64,000 bases of DNA from JANLQX01 sp031423635 (GCA_031423635.1 JANPFX010000221.1:29006-93005); one strand, 5' to 3'. Counted from the first letter of the stretch, positions 1-10,600 are shown. Translations and numbers: made by a program. The notes: a model not told the origin generated them from the sequence alone.

Positions 1-1
1 C

Positions 2-451
2 CTCCTCGGCGGAGCGTCGGTCGTGGGTCGCAATGCTCTGGCGTTGCTTGCCCGACGAGTCGGTACCTTGGCGACCTACGGCCTCTCGATCCTCACGATG
101 GGTGCCACGCAACTTGTCTGGCTCGGCGCCGAATCGAGCTACAGCGCGTTAGCTGTGTTCGCTGTCCTCTTCGGCGTCGCGTACGGTGGCCTCATCGCGC
201 TCGGTCCGATTCTCCTGGCCGAATTGTTCGGCCCCGAACAATTGGGCGGCCTGGCCGGTGTCAACTACACCGCGGCCGGGGTCGGCGCGCTCTTCGGCCC
301 GACGGTCGGCGCCTGGCTCGTGGATCGCACGGGCAGCTACACGCTTGGGACGTCGCTCGGCTTCGTGTTCGGACTGGGCGGTGCCGGCCTCCTGTTCGCC
401 GTGTGGCGTGGCACCCGGGCCGATGCCGCGGCGTCGTCCCGACCCCGGTAG
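2..451 (+). CDS. MFS transporter, C-terminal part (5' end outside window)
   Basis: The reading frame is open from base 2 to a TAG at 449-451 and has no convincing start, so the gene begins upstream of the window. The visible ~149 residues hold about four hydrophobic segments separated by short loops, with glycine-rich helices (for example LFGVAYGGLIALGPILLAEL) and the conserved AGVNYTAAGVGALFGP stretch, as in the last helices of major facilitator permeases. It ends in a short charged tail. The substrate cannot be inferred. It converges with the CoA-transferase gene, leaving 23 bp between the two stops. Confidence 0.75.
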   Translation, partial: LLGGASVVGRNALALLARRVGTLATYGLSILTMGATQLVWLGAESSYSALAVFAVLFGVAYGGLIALGPILLAELFGPEQLGGLAGVNYTAAGVGALFGPTVGAWLVDRTGSYTLGTSLGFVFGLGGAGLLFAVWRGTRADAAASSRPR

Positions 452-474
452 TGGCCGAAAACGGCCCGACCCGT

Positions 475-1626
475 CTACCTCAGGCGAGCGAGGATCTCTC
501 CCGTCGAAGCCCCGAGCGCCTCGACGGGACCCGGTCGCTCCTCCCAGTCGCTGAAGCCGACGGGGGATGCGGCGAGTCGATACGCCCGTTCTCCCGCCGC
601 CTCGTCGACGGGCATCTGGACCCAAGCGCCGGCGGCGGCAATCTGGTCGTCGTCCAGCGCATCGGCAAGTGAGTTGATCGGCGCGAACCAGACGTCGCAG
701 TCGTCGAACCGTTCGACCCACGTGTCGTAGGGGAGCGTGCCGAATTCGATGTCGAGCATTGCGATGAGGGCACGCGCGTTCGCCGCGCGTCGACCGGCGG
801 ACGTGAATCGCTCGTCGTCGGCCCATTCGGTGCGTCGCAACGCCTGGAGCAGCGTTGGCCAGTGGCGATCCTGTTCGAGCCCGAGCAACCAGAAGCCGCG
901 CCCATCGGCAGCCATATAGGAGTTGATGATCGGCGCGCCCATCTCGGTGCGGTGCTTCGTCGACTGAATCCGGCCGAAGTACTCGCGGATGCCGAGGTCC
1001 CAGCCGTTCACGTAGACACCGGTCCGCAGTAGCGACGTGTGCACGAGCCGTCCTTCGCCCGTACGGGTCCGATCGAACAGTGCCGCGCAGATCCCCGACA
1101 CCATCGAAATCGCGGTCGTGTGATCGCCCATGCCGGATCGGGAAGCCGGTGGCAGCTCACCGGGCGGAACCATCGAGTGTGCAATCGACGACCGGGCCCA
1201 GAAGGCGCCGATGTCATAACCGGCCCGATCGCGATCCGGGCCGGCCAGCCCGTAGCCCGTGACCGAGGCGTAGATGAGCGACGGATGGCGGGCACGTACC
1301 GACTCGTGGTCGAGACCGAGACGCTCCAGTGCATCCGGCCGGAGGTTCGTCAAGAAGATGTCAGCGTCGGCAAGGAGCCCGTCGAGCTGCGTGCGGGCGT
1401 CGTCAGTGCGAAGGTCGAGGACGATGCACCGTTTGCCCCGGTTGTCGAGCTCGTACGGAGGCACGCGTGCCTGGTCGATGCCGAGGTTGCCGAAGAGGTT
1501 GCGCATCGGGTCACCGCTCGGCCCCTCGACCTTGATCACCTCGGCGCCCCAGTCGGAGAGGATGCCTCCCGCCCCCGGCCCTGCCACCCAGATCGCCAGC
1601 TCGACAACACGTACACCGGTCAACAT
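475..1626 (-). CDS. CaiB/BaiF-family (class III) CoA-transferase
   Basis: A 383-residue protein in the usual size range of class III CoA-transferases, which move CoA between carboxylic acids. It starts MLTGVRVVELAIWVAGP, then GAEVIKVE and DNRGKRCIVLDL, all typical of the N-terminal domain. Asp138 in AGYDIGAFWA matches the family's catalytic aspartate that forms the acyl anhydride. The ATG at 1626 was chosen because homology starts there; a TAGGGT box (1635-1640, minus strand) lies 8 nt upstream, suggesting a leaderless or near-leaderless mRNA. A longer frame extends 5' but has no family features. It is divergent from the phosphodiesterase gene. The acid substrate is unknown. Confidence 0.85.
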   Translation of the reverse strand: MLTGVRVVELAIWVAGPGAGGILSDWGAEVIKVEGPSGDPMRNLFGNLGIDQARVPPYELDNRGKRCIVLDLRTDDARTQLDGLLADADIFLTNLRPDALERLGLDHESVRARHPSLIYASVTGYGLAGPDRDRAGYDIGAFWARSSIAHSMVPPGELPPASRSGMGDHTTAISMVSGICAALFDRTRTGEGRLVHTSLLRTGVYVNGWDLGIREYFGRIQSTKHRTEMGAPIINSYMAADGRGFWLLGLEQDRHWPTLLQALRRTEWADDERFTSAGRRAANARALIAMLDIEFGTLPYDTWVERFDDCDVWFAPINSLADALDDDQIAAAGAWVQMPVDEAAGERAYRLAASPVGFSDWEERPGPVEALGASTGEILARLR

Positions 1627-1726
1627 GCACGCCGACCCTAAGCCACGCCGGGCGTTGCGGCCAGCGTGCGACGCGGCTCGACCGACTTCACGAACGAGGG
1701 GCGTGCGAACCGCTACGTTCGCAGTC

Positions 1727-2440
1727 ATGTTCACCTCGCCAGCAATCGTTGCCCACAGAGGCGCGTCGAAGGCGTTTCGCGAGAACACGGTCGAGGCCTT
1801 CGAGGAGGCCCGGCGTCAGGGTGCGTCGATGGTCGAATTCGACGTGCGGCGGACAAAGGACGGCGTGCTCGTGATCCACCACGATCCGTCCGTCTCCGGT
1901 GTCGGCGTCATTGTCGAGCTCCACGCGTCCGAGTTGCCGAGCTATATCCCCACCCTCGTTGAGGCGCTCGATGCGTGCGTGGGCATGGAAGTGAACATCG
2001 AGATCAAGAACGACGAACGCGAACCGGATTTCGATCCGGACGACGAGGTAGCGGCGAGGGTCGTCGACCTTCTCGCCACTCGAGAGGACGCCGACGCGAT
2101 GCTCATCTCATCGTTCCGTGGTCCGACGATCGATGCCATTCGTTCCGCGAACCCCGAACTGCGTACGGGTTTTCTGTTCACCATGCCGCCGCTTTCTTCC
2201 CTGCGACTCGAGGCGATGATCCGGCGGACCGCGGCGACCGGTCATACGGCGATCCATCCCCACCACCGCGGGGTGACGCAGCGGATGGTCGACCAAGCGC
2301 ACGAAGTTGATCTGGCCGTGAACGTCTGGACCGTCGACGATCCGAAACGGATGCGCTCACTCGCCCGGATCGGGGTCGACGCACTCATCACCAACGTGCC
2401 GGGGATCGGCGTCGAGACGTTTCGCGTCCGCCACCCCTAG
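1727..2440 (+). CDS. Glycerophosphodiester phosphodiesterase family protein
   Basis: A 237-residue GDPD-domain protein, which hydrolyses glycerophosphodiesters to glycerol-3-phosphate and an alcohol. The metal and catalytic residues are visible: His10-Arg11 (AHRGAS), Glu37 and Asp39 (VEFDV) and His52 (IHHDP). The later NVWTVDDPKRM and GVDALITNVPG motifs complete the barrel. There is no signal peptide, so it is probably cytoplasmic. The start is the ATG at 1727; TACGTT at 1714-1719 lies 7 nt upstream with no ribosome-binding site, which suggests a leaderless transcript. Its stop overlaps the stop of the convergent glycosyltransferase by 4 bp. Confidence 0.88.
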   Translation: MFTSPAIVAHRGASKAFRENTVEAFEEARRQGASMVEFDVRRTKDGVLVIHHDPSVSGVGVIVELHASELPSYIPTLVEALDACVGMEVNIEIKNDEREPDFDPDDEVAARVVDLLATREDADAMLISSFRGPTIDAIRSANPELRTGFLFTMPPLSSLRLEAMIRRTAATGHTAIHPHHRGVTQRMVDQAHEVDLAVNVWTVDDPKRMRSLARIGVDALITNVPGIGVETFRVRHP

Positions 2441-3573
2441 GGAAGGAGCGAGGTGTACAGCTCCAGGTAGCGCTTGGCCGACACGGCAAGCGACAGGTGC
2501 TCCGCAACCCAGGCACGGGGCAGGTACGAGGCGCGCGACTCGAGGAAGAGGTGCAGCCTCGCCGGGAAATCCGCGGCTGCCCTGAACCGGTCCCCTGTGA
2601 CCCCGTCGGCAAAGTACGGCACCGACGATGCCGACACCTGGTCGACGCCATAGGAGAACCGATTCGGGTCGTGCCACTCTCCGAGGTCCCACGCCAGCAC
2701 GGGAACTCCGGTCGCCATCGCCTCCTGATACGCGAGGCCCTGGTTCTCGTGCTCGCAAAGGAAGATCAGGCCCCGTGTGCGCTTCAACGCCGACCGATAG
2801 GTCTCCTGGTCGTGCTCCCGGTAGACAAGCACCTCGTAACGCAGACCGCGGGCCTGGAGGGCCTCTTCGACCGGTACTCGTACCTCGCCGCGAACCCGAT
2901 CCTGATCCCAGCGGATCTTGTCGTAGACGACGAAGTCGAGCTCTTTCGCTTCATCGGAGCAGTCCGGCCACGCGTCGAGGTCGATCCCGGCGAACCACAC
3001 CTCGGTTTTCCCGGGGTATCCGGGCTCGAACATCTCGGCCACCCACAGTGACGCGGAGATGTAGATCCGGCGACGCGGGTCGTTCATCAGGTCAGGGTTT
3101 TGATTGGGGTGATCGTAGGGACCGTGCCCGATGATCTGGGGGTTCGGGAGATCGAGGTAGTCGATGATGCCCGGGTACCCGGCGAGACCCACCGGGTACG
3201 TGGGGTTACGGCGGGCCAGCCGTCGGTCGTTGACGACGACGTTGCATCCGGCGGCCAGGAGCGCCTGAACCAGTCGATCAAACGCCACCCCGAGTCCCGT
3301 CACGCGTTGGCCTGCTCTGGCCGCGTGCACGATCTTGCGCGCTGCCCGGTGGAGGTGACGATCTCCCGGGACAGCTGAATCCCGCTCGAAGTCCTCGAAG
3401 AACAACAGGACCACTCGATCGCGGTCCCAGTCGAGTGGCCGGCGATGCAGTCCGAGTCGGCACACGGCGCGACCCAGGCGCGCCACGCTGCGAGCCGGTG
3501 CCTTGACCATCTCATCGGTGATCACGGTGATCACACGGGGCCGCCCGATCGCGCCAGTCCCCGCCTTCCTCAT
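2437..3573 (-). CDS. Glycosyltransferase, GT4-like
   Basis: A 378-residue protein without signal peptide. The C-terminal half has the GT-B signature LIFLCEHENQGLAYQEAMAT followed by GVPVLAWD, where the second Glu normally contacts the nucleotide-sugar donor. The N-terminal half has VAFDRLVQALLAAGCNVVV and a nucleotide-fold strand-loop arrangement. The chosen ATG at 3573 has GATACT 6 nt upstream (3580-3585), consistent with a leaderless start; a longer frame to 3678 lacks support. Donor and acceptor are unknown. It sits back to back with a SAM methyltransferase, and the pair could act in cell-envelope glycan synthesis, which is inference only. Confidence 0.78.
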   Translation of the reverse strand: MRKAGTGAIGRPRVITVITDEMVKAPARSVARLGRAVCRLGLHRRPLDWDRDRVVLLFFEDFERDSAVPGDRHLHRAARKIVHAARAGQRVTGLGVAFDRLVQALLAAGCNVVVNDRRLARRNPTYPVGLAGYPGIIDYLDLPNPQIIGHGPYDHPNQNPDLMNDPRRRIYISASLWVAEMFEPGYPGKTEVWFAGIDLDAWPDCSDEAKELDFVVYDKIRWDQDRVRGEVRVPVEEALQARGLRYEVLVYREHDQETYRSALKRTRGLIFLCEHENQGLAYQEAMATGVPVLAWDLGEWHDPNRFSYGVDQVSASSVPYFADGVTGDRFRAAADFPARLHLFLESRASYLPRAWVAEHLSLAVSAKRYLELYTSLLP

Positions 3574-3705
3574 GCGGCAAGTATCGGCGACCGGCGGGCG
3601 TGGCTCAATGCGCCGTTCGGCCCGTCGGCTCAGGGAAGGGCAACCGCTACGGTTTGGTGCGTTGGCAAAGCCCACCATGGCGAGCCGCGGAGAAGAGTTC
3701 AGTCA

Positions 3706-4623
3706 GTGGCGACCACGTATTCCTCGCTTTCGTCAGGTGTCCGAGCGTTCGGTCGTGAGATCCGCGGCCTGTATCGGATCCGCACCCGTGATGTGCCCGG
3801 CGACGTGGCCCGGACGCTCGCTCATCTGCGTGACGTCGAGCGATCAGCAGTCGCCCTCGGCGGGAGCGAGCATCGTGGACTCGACGTGCTGGTTGTCGGG
3901 TGCGGCCAGACGCCGCGAGAGGTCCTCGGATTCGGTGCCCGCAATCGCGTCACCGGGATCGACCTCGACGTCGTTCCGACCGGAATCGATCCGATTTCGT
4001 ACCTGCGGCTCCTCCGGCAGAACGGCGCGGTGCGGGTGGCCAAGACGCTCGGCCGAAAGGCGCTCGGGATCGACCGGAGGTTCGCCGCCGAGATGCAACG
4101 CCAGATCGGTGCGCCGTCCGCGTCGTCGCCGGTCATCCGGCAGATGAACGCCGAAGCGATGTCGTTCGCGGACGAGTCGTTCGACCTCGTGTACTCCTAT
4201 TCGGTGTTCGAGCATCTTCCAGATCCGGCCGCCGTCCTGGCCGAGATGGGCCGGGTATTGCGCCCGGGCGGGGCCGGATTCGTGAGCGCGCACTACTGGA
4301 CGTCGGAGAGCGGCGCCCATGACATCCGGGTGTTCGCCGGCGATCGCGAAGACGTCCCGCTCTGGGCACACCTCCGCCCGGCCCATCGTCACGAGATCAC
4401 CGAGAACGCCCATCTCAACTACTGGCGCGTCGAGCAGTACCGCCGGCTCTTTGCGAGCGTTCCGGACGGTCAGGTCGAGGTGGAGTTCCACGAACCGGAT
4501 CGGCTCGCGGTGTTGGCCGATGAGCTCCAGCGGATCCGTGATGCCGGTGAACTCGGCGGCTATGCCGACGAGGAGTTGCTCGGCGTGAACATCTCCATGA
4601 TGTGGCGCAGGCCGCTGCCCTGA
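3706..4623 (+). CDS. Class I SAM-dependent methyltransferase
   Basis: A 305-residue methyltransferase. Motif I is LDVLVVGCGQTPREVLG (AdoMet-binding glycine loop), followed by the acidic strand VTGIDLD, motif II region AMSFADESFDLVYSYSVFEH and the RVLRPGG motif of Methyltransf_11. The GTG at 3706 was chosen because GGAGAAG lies about 10 nt upstream and the homology starts soon after. An insertion of about 60 residues between motifs I and II (arginine-rich, GRKALGIDRRFAAEMQ) is similar to that seen in lipid or glycan methyltransferases. It is divergent from the glycosyltransferase. The substrate is not known. Confidence 0.8.
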   Translation: MATTYSSLSSGVRAFGREIRGLYRIRTRDVPGDVARTLAHLRDVERSAVALGGSEHRGLDVLVVGCGQTPREVLGFGARNRVTGIDLDVVPTGIDPISYLRLLRQNGAVRVAKTLGRKALGIDRRFAAEMQRQIGAPSASSPVIRQMNAEAMSFADESFDLVYSYSVFEHLPDPAAVLAEMGRVLRPGGAGFVSAHYWTSESGAHDIRVFAGDREDVPLWAHLRPAHRHEITENAHLNYWRVEQYRRLFASVPDGQVEVEFHEPDRLAVLADELQRIRDAGELGGYADEELLGVNISMMWRRPLP

Positions 4624-4661
4624 CGCCTGTCGGGCTCCGGGTGGCGCCACGGAGCCTGGCG

Positions 4662-5570
4662 CTACGGGAGCACGAGGTCGATGACTTCGGGCTCCCACCG
4701 AAACTGGAGCACTTCGGCATCGCCGAGGTGGTCGCCGTCGACCTGCCATGGAAACGGGCGATTCCCGACGACCCGGATCGAGCGGAGGTTCTCGCGAACT
4801 TCGACCCCGGGTACCCTCCGCAACCGGTCACCCCCGCGCAACGCCGCAGTCACCGCGCGCAACGTGGAGCGAAGTCCGAACTGCGTGAGCACGACGCATG
4901 CCAGCGGATCGTCGAGGGTCGCCCCCGGAGCCAGCGACAGCGGCCGCGATCCGAGAAAGGTGTACGGGTCGGTGTTCATGCACACGGCGAAGTACCCCTC
5001 GACGGATCCGTTGCCGAACTCCACCCGAAAAGGAGCGGACCGTCGGTCGAAGTGCCGAACCCAGGTGTCGATCGCCGCGTAGGCGAAAAGTGGATGCCCG
5101 AGGTATCGCTTGAGCTGGCCTCGCCGTTCGACCTGTTCGACCACCGCAGCGTCGTAGCCCATCCCGACGTGGAAACAGAAGAACCGACCGTTGACGCTGC
5201 CGAGTCCGACCCGCTTGATCGATCGGCGCGAGAGGGCTGACAGCAGCTGATTGGTCGCTTCGACCGGTTCGTTGACGAGCCCGATCGTGCGGGCGAACAC
5301 GTTCGTCGAGCCCCCGGGCAGCACGGCAAGCGCCGTCCGCGAGCGCACGAGGCCGTTCGCAACTTCGTTCACCGTACCGTCGCCGCCGAACGACACCACG
5401 ACGTCGACACCGGTCGCGGCCGCACCCTGGGCCAAACGCGTGGCGTGACCCCGTCGTTTCGTCTCCGAGACGGTCAGATCGTGACTGGCGGCCAGCGCGT
5501 TCTGGATGACGACACGGCCGCGTGCGGTGACGCCCGACGCCGATGGATTGACGATGAAAAGGATCTTCAC
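4662..5570 (-). CDS. Diacylglycerol kinase-family lipid kinase (YegS/DagK-like)
   Basis: A 302-residue protein that begins MKILFIVNPSASG, the nucleotide-binding start of the DAGK catalytic domain. The diagnostic GGDGTVNEVANGL and LPGGSTNVFARTIG motifs follow, and the C-terminal half is the beta-sandwich domain typical of bacterial soluble lipid kinases. Such enzymes phosphorylate diacylglycerol, sphingosine-like or polyprenol lipids with ATP; actinobacterial members also act in phosphatidylinositol mannoside or carotenoid gene sets, but the neighbours here do not decide. The ATG at 5570 follows a GTGAAG-type ribosome-binding site. Confidence 0.87.
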   Translation of the reverse strand: MKILFIVNPSASGVTARGRVVIQNALAASHDLTVSETKRRGHATRLAQGAAATGVDVVVSFGGDGTVNEVANGLVRSRTALAVLPGGSTNVFARTIGLVNEPVEATNQLLSALSRRSIKRVGLGSVNGRFFCFHVGMGYDAAVVEQVERRGQLKRYLGHPLFAYAAIDTWVRHFDRRSAPFRVEFGNGSVEGYFAVCMNTDPYTFLGSRPLSLAPGATLDDPLACVVLTQFGLRSTLRAVTAALRGGDRLRRVPGVEVRENLRSIRVVGNRPFPWQVDGDHLGDAEVLQFRWEPEVIDLVLP

Positions 5571-5731
5571 GAAGCTCCGGGAGCTCTACGACGGGTGGCG
5601 AGAGAGAGTGACTCCCGACACATGAGTTCGTGCGAATTTTCACAAGCACGTCGGGGCCGATCAGAATACGAGGTCACCGCTCCGCCTTGCTCCCGCTTCG
5701 GGGCGGCTCTCACCTTCTCAGGAGTCAGTTC

Positions 5732-6511
5732 ATGAACGTTGCCGTCTGCGTCAAGCAGATCCCGGACCCGGCCCTCCCGGGGTCGCTGGATCCCTCAACC
5801 CACGCACTTGTCCGCGAGGGCAAGCTCATCCTCGACGACTCCGACGCCGATGGGGGGGAGATGGCGCTGCGCCTCGTCGAGGCGGCGGGCGGGGGTGAGG
5901 TCACTCTCGTCTCGATGGCTCCCAATTCCGAACAGAGCGGCCTCCGCACCGGTCTGGCCATGGGCGCACACAAGGCCATCCTCGTCAGCGATCCGGCGCT
6001 CAAGGGCTCCGACTCGCTCGGCACGGCCAAGGTCCTGGCCGCGGCGATCAAGCGGGCAAACCCCGATCTCGTGATCGCCGCCACCGAGTCGACCGACGGC
6101 TATACCGGCACCACACCGGTCCAGATCGCCGAACTCCTCGGGTTCCCATCGGTCACCTTCGCCAAGAAGGTCACCGTTTCGGGCAGCACCGTGGTCGTCG
6201 AGCGCCAGACGGAGTCCGGCTACGACGACGTGAGCGCGTCGCTCCCCGCCATGGTCACCGTCACCGCCGGTGTCGTCGAGGTTCGCTATCCGTCCTTCAA
6301 GGGCATCATGGCGGCCAAGGGCAAGCCCCTCGAGGAGCTCAAGATCGCCGACCTCGGCATCGACGCGTCGTCGGTCGGCTGGGCCGGTGCGGGCCAGAAG
6401 GTCGACTCCGTGGTCGACGCCGAAGCCCGCCAGGCGGGCATGGTCATCGAAGACGACGGCGAGGCGTACGCCAAGATCGTCGAGTTCCTCGAACAGCTCA
6501 AGGTCATCTGA
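5732..6511 (+). CDS. etfB: Electron transfer flavoprotein beta subunit
   Basis: A 259-residue ETF beta subunit starting MNVAVCVKQIPDP. The AMP-binding region is recognisable (LVIAATESTDGYTGTTPVQ), together with the family stretch VRYPSFKGIMAAKGKPLEE. It forms the heterodimer with EtfA that carries electrons from acyl-CoA dehydrogenases to ETF:quinone oxidoreductase. GGAG at 5721-5724 lies 7 nt before the ATG, so this gene uses a normal Shine-Dalgarno. It is 46 bp upstream of etfA, in one operon. Two acyl-CoA dehydrogenase genes in this window (28708 and 63318) are plausible donors. Confidence 0.95.
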   Translation: MNVAVCVKQIPDPALPGSLDPSTHALVREGKLILDDSDADGGEMALRLVEAAGGGEVTLVSMAPNSEQSGLRTGLAMGAHKAILVSDPALKGSDSLGTAKVLAAAIKRANPDLVIAATESTDGYTGTTPVQIAELLGFPSVTFAKKVTVSGSTVVVERQTESGYDDVSASLPAMVTVTAGVVEVRYPSFKGIMAAKGKPLEELKIADLGIDASSVGWAGAGQKVDSVVDAEARQAGMVIEDDGEAYAKIVEFLEQLKVI

Positions 6512-6557
6512 GCGCCGGCTCAGCATTCGTTCGTTATCGGTAGAGAGAGAACACATC

Positions 6558-7526
6558 ATGGCAATTTCAACGATTTGGGTTGTTGCAGAGGTCGTCGACG
6601 GAAACGTCACCACCAGCTCGCTCGAGCTGCTCACGGCGGCACGGGCCACCGGAGCGACGGTCGAAGCCGTCGTGGCCGGCGACGGCGCAGCCGTTGCCGA
6701 CCAACTCGGCAGTTTCGGAGCCTCGAAGGTCTATTCCACCGGTGATCTCGGCGGGTCGCTCCTCGGTGTCCCCGTGGCTTCGGCGATCGCCGCACTCGTC
6801 GCCGGGGGCAACACCCCCGATGCGATCCTCCTGGCGCAGACCTACGACGGCCGCGACATCGCCGGTCGTCTTTCGGTCAAGCTCGACCGCACCGTGCTCA
6901 CGAATGCGGTCGGCGTCTCCGTCGTCGGCGACACGCTCGTCGCCGACCATGCCGTCTTCGGCGGCTCGAAGATCGTGAAGGCCAGCTTCACCGGTGCGGG
7001 GCCGTTCATCGTGCTGGTTCGTCCGAAGAGCTACGCCGCGGAGGCTTCCGGTGGCGCGGCGGCCGCCGTCGAAACCATTGCGGTTCCCGACAGTGGCGCA
7101 TCCGGATCGGCCACCGTCACCCAGCGTCACATGGAGGAGCGCACCGGACCGAAGCTCGACGAAGCTGCCGTCGTCGTGTCCGGCGGCCGTGGTCTCGGTG
7201 AAGCCGGCAAGTTCTCCCTGGTCGAAGACCTGGCCAAGGCGCTGCATGGGGCGCCGGGTGCATCACGGGCCATCGTCGATGCCGGCTGGGTCCCCTACTC
7301 GTACCAGGTCGGCCAGACGGGCAAGACGGTCAAGCCCGAGGTCTACATCGCCGCCGGCATCTCCGGTGCCACGCAGCACATGGTCGGTATGAAGGGCGCG
7401 AAGAACATCATCGCCATCAACAAGGACAAAGAAGCTCCGATTTTCGGCATCGCTGATCTTGGAATCGTTGGTGATGTCCACAAGGTTTTGCCGAAGCTGT
7501 TGGAAGCGTTGAAGGGCCGCTCGTAA
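6558..7526 (+). CDS. etfA: Electron transfer flavoprotein alpha subunit
   Basis: A 322-residue ETF alpha subunit. The N-terminal domain starts ISTIWVVAEVVDG. The C-terminal FAD domain has the characteristic SYQVGQTGKTVKPEVYIA and GISGATQHMVGMKGAKNI motifs, then IFGIADLGIVGD. It holds FAD in the EtfAB dimer. A purine-rich GAGAGAGAA stretch precedes the ATG. The operon ends at the strong intrinsic terminator at 7609-7637. Confidence 0.95.
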   Translation: MAISTIWVVAEVVDGNVTTSSLELLTAARATGATVEAVVAGDGAAVADQLGSFGASKVYSTGDLGGSLLGVPVASAIAALVAGGNTPDAILLAQTYDGRDIAGRLSVKLDRTVLTNAVGVSVVGDTLVADHAVFGGSKIVKASFTGAGPFIVLVRPKSYAAEASGGAAAAVETIAVPDSGASGSATVTQRHMEERTGPKLDEAAVVVSGGRGLGEAGKFSLVEDLAKALHGAPGASRAIVDAGWVPYSYQVGQTGKTVKPEVYIAAGISGATQHMVGMKGAKNIIAINKDKEAPIFGIADLGIVGDVHKVLPKLLEALKGRS

Positions 7527-7608
7527 ACGCGAGCCCGAAGCGCGGCAGAACGGCGCGAGGCCGAACTCCTCGTGTCGAGTAGTCGGCAGAACAAGCGTCA
7601 ACCTGAGG

Positions 7609-7637
7609 AAAACCGGCAGATTCTTCTGCCGGTTTTT
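7609..7637 (+). terminator. Rho-independent terminator of etfBA
   Basis: Perfect 12-bp stem AAAACCGGCAGA (7609-7620) and TCTGCCGGTTTT (7625-7636), 4-nt loop TTCT, followed by T residues. It lies 83 nt after the etfA stop. It also argues against starting the downstream GGDEF/EAL gene before this point. Confidence 0.93.
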
Positions 7638-7679
7638 CGCTTTAGAACCGGGGTGTATTTTCCGAAAGATCGACTGTCT

Positions 7680-10600
7680 ATGGTCAGCTTCGATCACGCG
7701 TCGTCGCTGACGGCGTGCCCTCAACCGGAGAGCACCGCTCACGCCCGAGCGGTGCTTCACGACATCGTGGACGACCTTGACGCCCTGCTGTTGTTCATCG
7801 AACTCCCAGCACGGAAGGTATCCGTCATTCGAGGACTCGGCTCGCTCGGGTTGACTCAAGCGGATCTCGACGCGGTCCGTCTCCTCGATCTGCTCGTCTA
7901 CGAGGACCAAGTGCGCGTGGAAGCGTTGGTCCGGGGGATGTTCGAGGACCAGCTTCCGCTCGCCAGCATCGACGTGGTCATGCAGGATGCATCCGGGGCG
8001 CTGCGTCCGGTCGGCCTCACGTTTCAGCGGGTCGACGAAAACGGCCGAACGGGCGTTCTGCTTGCCTTGGAGGACCTACGCGCCGAATACCGCACCGCTG
8101 GATCACGCCTTCGACGGCGCGAGCTCAACGCCATCGTCGAGCGGGCATCGCACCGGCTCGCGCTTGCGTCGAACGAGCAACTCGATGCGGCCCTCGCCGT
8201 CTGTGCTGAGGAGCTTGCGGCAGCGCTGGGGGCGGACCGTCTTTCGTTCTGGAGACTCGACTGCAACGATGTCTTGCAGAAGTCGCCGTGGCTGTGGCCA
8301 GTGGCGCCGTCAGGTGTCCAGATCGACTTTGCCGGCATCAGCGTCGACCTCATCGGCGAACTGGCACGGAAGTCCGGCAACGGGATCGTCCTTCTACGAG
8401 CCACCGAACTCTCCGCTTCCTCGCCGCGCTACCTCCAGTGGCTGCGCGAGGACGGAGGAACGCTGATATGTGTGACCCGCGTCGACAACGACGGCAACAC
8501 CCGAGTCTTCTCGTTCCACGTTCCCGATGACGACCCGAACCCACATCCCGACGAGATCCACGCGGCACGTGGCATCTTCGAGGTCATCGGCAACGCTCTC
8601 GACCGCCGAGCGATGTCCGAGACCATCGAGAGGAACGCTCGCTGGTCCCAGGCTGTCCTCGAGAGCTCGAGCGACATGATCGGTGTGCTCGACGAGGGAT
8701 CGGTCATCCGGTTCGCCAGTGAATCGGTCAGCGATCTGGGCTACCAGCGCAGTGACATCGAGGGACGGCGATCGCTCGACCTCGTCCACCCCGACGATCT
8801 TCCGATCGCCGCCGAGCTCTTCTCCTCGCCGATCTCGAAGGTCGTGCGGTTCCGTCACGCTGACGGGTCGTGGCGCTACCTCGAGTGCCGCATCCGCAAC
8901 CTCCTGGACGACCCCACGATTCACGGTCTGCTGCTCAACGCTCGCGACGTCACCGAACGCGTGATGATCGAACGGACGGTCGCGTCGTATGCACGCGCCC
9001 AGCACCTGCTGTCGAGCGTCACGATGCGGCTCTCCGCCGCGCTCCCGGGTGAGCTTCTCGACGAACTCCGGCGCGGGCTCATCGAGCTCGCTGTTTTCGT
9101 CGGCGTCGACCGGGCGGCGCTCTGGTGGGCCAAGGAACCGGGCAGCGTCGATGCCGAGATGTTCGTCGGAGCCGACGGCACCGATCAGCTTCCACCGGGT
9201 CAGATCAGGGTGCCCGTTCCCGACCACATGCCGGCTTTCTCGTTCGAGCGATCGACCGACACCAACGCGGTGATGTTCACGAGCATGCGCCATCCCGACC
9301 TTCCTCCCGTGGCGGCGATGCTGGCGGCTCGTTTCGTCGGGCCGACCGGAACCCCCGGCATGCTGACGCTCGGATCGGAGAGCTCAGACTACGAACCCGA
9401 CGAAGCCATTCAGCGGGTCGTGCCGGCATTCGCCCAGATCGTCAGCACCGCGATGCTCCGCCACAACGCCGAACAGCGCTTGCAGCACCAGGCCACCATC
9501 GATCCGGTGACCGGTCTGGCCAATCGAGCGGTGATCCGCCGTCGCCTCGAGGAAGACCTCGAACGCACGCTCATCGAGGACGAGAGCGTCGCGTTGTTGC
9601 TTCTCGACCTCGACGACTTCAAGCTGGTGAACGACGGCTACGGACACCTTGCCGGTGATGACCTCCTCCGACAGTTCGGCGAACGCCTCAGCGGAACCTG
9701 TGGTCCCGACGATCTGGTGGGTCGACTCGGTGGAGATGAGTTCGTCGTGATCCGCTCCGGTCCGTCGGCTGCTCAGGAGATTGCGCCGCTTGCTGACCGG
9801 ATCACGTTGGCGCTTCACGAACCGTTCGTGCTCGACGACCGGCGCTTCACCGTGTCGTCGTCGATCGGCATCTCGACATTTCAGCCGGGCGACGATCCCG
9901 TCGACATGTCCGACCTTCTCCGGCGCGCCGACATCGCCATGTATCAGGCGAAGCGTCTCGGACCGGGCGAGGTCGCCCGATTCAACGACTCCATGGGTCA
10001 GCGGGCACGGGGCAATGCCATTCTCCGTACCGACCTGGAGTTGGCGATCAAGAACCGCGATCTCGAAGTGTGGCTGCAGCCGATCGTCGACACGGTTACC
10101 GGACGGCGCCTCGGCGCGGAAGCCCTCGCCCGATGGCGTCATCCGAGCCTCGGGCTGATGAGTCCAGATGTCTTTGTCCCGATGGCGGAACGCTCCGGCT
10201 TGATCAATGCGCTCGGCGCCCTCATCCTCGACAAGGCACTCGAAGCACTTGTACGGCTGCGCCGTGAGTTGATCGTCGATGACTCGTTCTACGTGTCGGT
10301 GAACGTGGCCGCGCCGCAGCTTCGAGAATCCAACTTCGGCGACATTGTCGCCGCCGCGCTCAACACCTTTGGTATCTCCACCCAACAGGTGCGCCTCGAG
10401 ATCACCGAGTCGAGTCTCGTCGATCGGTCGCTACGTGGCTCGATGCAGGATCTTCGGCGCTCTGGTCTCCAACTGGCGATCGACGATTTCGGCACCGGAT
10501 ATTCGTCGCTCGCGTCGCTCCAGGATCTGCCAGTCGACGTGCTGAAGGTCGACCGGAGCTTCGTGCAGAGGATCGACACGGATCGGCAGGCCGCGGCGCT

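Noticed and set aside
7572..7679. Earlier start for the GGDEF/EAL gene
   Set aside because: It would place the N-terminus across the strong etfBA terminator and adds residues without domain similarity.
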